Shown here piece after piece: positions 6,112 to 6,770 of a DNA stretch of 6,770 nt. Every line of letters begins with the position of its first letter. Position 1 is the first letter of the stretch. The notes under the pieces were generated by a model. It worked only from the letters and a program-made list of their open reading frames with translations, was not told the origin of the DNA and searched no databases. The DNA is from Myxococcales bacterium (lineage in GTDB: Bacteria; Myxococcota; Polyangia; Fen-1088), in contig PMJE01000576.1 of NCBI GenBank assembly GCA_003157315.1, positions 6,400-13,169 on the forward strand. The letters are read 5' to 3'. The translations under genes were made by a program, and so were the position numbers.

Positions 6112-6770
6112 CAACGAACCTTCAAGGTGAGAAGCAGTCCCAGTACAGCGCAGGAGAAGGAAACGATCCAGAAACGCACTACGATGCGCGACTCGGGCCA
6201 GCCCATCTTCTCAAAATGGTGGTGAATGGGCGCCATCAGGAAGACCCGCTTGCCCGTGGCCTTGAAGTAGCCGACCTGGATGACGTCGGAGAACAGTTCC
6301 ACCACGAAGACCCCGGCGATGATGGGCAGTGACAGTTCGGTCTTGGTCGCCAGCGCCACAAAGCCGAGAGCCCCGCCCAGCGCCAAAGCGCCCACATCGC
6401 CCATGAAGACCTGCGCCGGGTGCGTGTTGTACCAGAGAAAGCCAATGCTGGCGCCGACGATGGCCCCGCAGAAGATGGTGAGCTCGCCCGCACCGCGCAC
6501 ATGCGCCATGCCCAGATAGTGGGCGATGTTGAACCCCGCCAGGGTCTGGCCCGCGGCATAGCTCAACAACATGAAGGTGAAAGCGCAGGCGATCACCGGG
6601 CCGATGGCTAGCCCGTCGAGCCCGTCGGTCAAGTTCACCGCGTTGGAGGTGCCCATCACCACCAAGACCAGGCCGAAAAGGGCATAGACAATCGCGGGAA
6701 TCTCCAGGGGATGGCGCTGGAAGTTGAGCAGCGGAATCGCCAGCCGCTGTCGCACCGACGGATCCAGGGC
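6111..6770 (-). CDS. mraY: MraY, phospho-MurNAc-pentapeptide transferase (C-terminal 219 residues; 5' end outside window)
   Basis: This integral membrane enzyme transfers phospho-MurNAc-pentapeptide from UDP to undecaprenyl phosphate, making lipid I at the inner face of the cytoplasmic membrane. The window shows the last 219 residues, roughly the C-terminal 60% of a family that is about 360 residues long in E. coli. Numbering from the first visible residue, the signature [14 protein letters not shown] is at 43-56, the catalytic-region motif [11 protein letters not shown] is at 115-125, and the [11 protein letters not shown] loop that contributes to the active site is at 183-193. The protein ends in the typical LTLKVR. 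Several strongly hydrophobic segments (about 23-42, 55-72, 97-114, 127-143, 198-216) fit the multi-pass topology. The reading frame is open to the window edge, so the start lies upstream; murF would be the usual neighbour there. The stop codon shares one base with the murD ATG. One small oddity is ELFSDVIQV at 158-166, where I expect something closer to ETLSVI-QV. Confidence 0.97.
   Translation of the reverse strand, partial: ALDPSVRQRLAIPLLNFQRHPLEIPAIVYALFGLVLVVMGTSNAVNLTDGLDGLAIGPVIACAFTFMLLSYAAGQTLAGFNIAHYLGMAHVRGAGELTIFCGAIVGASIGFLWYNTHPAQVFMGDVGALALGGALGFVALATKTELSLPIIAGVFVVELFSDVIQVGYFKATGKRVFLMAPIHHHFEKMGWPESRIVVRFWIVSFSCAVLGLLLTLKVR
6119..6123 (-). promoter_or_regulatory. Ribosome binding site of murD
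   Basis: On the minus strand GAAGG stands seven bases before the ATG at 6111, inside the last codons of mraY. It supports the ATG rather than the TTG immediately upstream as the main murD start. With the TGATG junction it suggests that ribosomes finishing mraY re-initiate on murD. Confidence 0.55.

Noticed and set aside
6112..6114. TTG as the murD start codon, one codon upstream of the ATG
   Set aside because: It is possible, but the ATG forms the common TGATG junction, has good spacing to GAAGG, and is a stronger start. The difference is one residue.

Overview
This window is a GC-rich stretch, and every gene I can support lies on the minus strand, so transcription runs from high to low coordinates. 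Two regions are separated by a gap of about 310 bases. The gene content points to a Myxococcota or other deltaproteobacterial-type genome. The evidence is a DUF2330-like secreted protein with an Arg-rich C-terminal tail, a MopE-type metal-binding motif joined to an FGE-sulfatase (SUMF1-like) domain, and a consensus sigma-54 promoter. This is inference from gene content; no rRNA or other phylogenetic marker was tested.

Region 1 (6770 down to 2362) is part of the division and cell wall (dcw) cluster, in the order mraY (5' end outside the window), murD, ftsW, murG. The junctions are as tight as they can be: mraY/murD share one base (TGATG), murD/ftsW overlap by four (ATGA), and ftsW/murG are one base apart. 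This implies one mRNA with translational coupling. The four products act in sequence. MurD adds D-Glu to UDP-MurNAc-L-Ala in the cytoplasm. MraY moves the finished UDP-MurNAc-pentapeptide onto undecaprenyl phosphate (lipid I). MurG adds GlcNAc (lipid II). FtsW polymerises lipid II into septal glycan. All four keep their diagnostic motifs. The cluster stops after murG: murC, which usually follows, is not in the window.

Region 2 (2361 to 2050) is a non-coding gap of lower GC. It holds weak inverted repeats and one standout element, a perfect sigma-54 (-24/-12) promoter at 2122..2137 pointing at the downstream pair. I see no convincing rho-independent terminator for the dcw operon.

Region 3 (2049 down to 23) is a two-gene unit with an ATGA overlap and strong ribosome binding sites. 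The first gene encodes an exported protein with a MopE-like Asp/Cys-rich metal-binding segment followed by an FGE-sulfatase fold that lacks the two catalytic cysteine positions of true formylglycine-generating enzymes. The second encodes a secreted DUF2330-like protein with a Ser/Gly-rich insert and a C-terminal membrane helix ending in five arginines. Together they look like a co-regulated, extracytoplasmic, cysteine-rich pair of unknown function under sigma-54 control. This is the most interesting part of the window.
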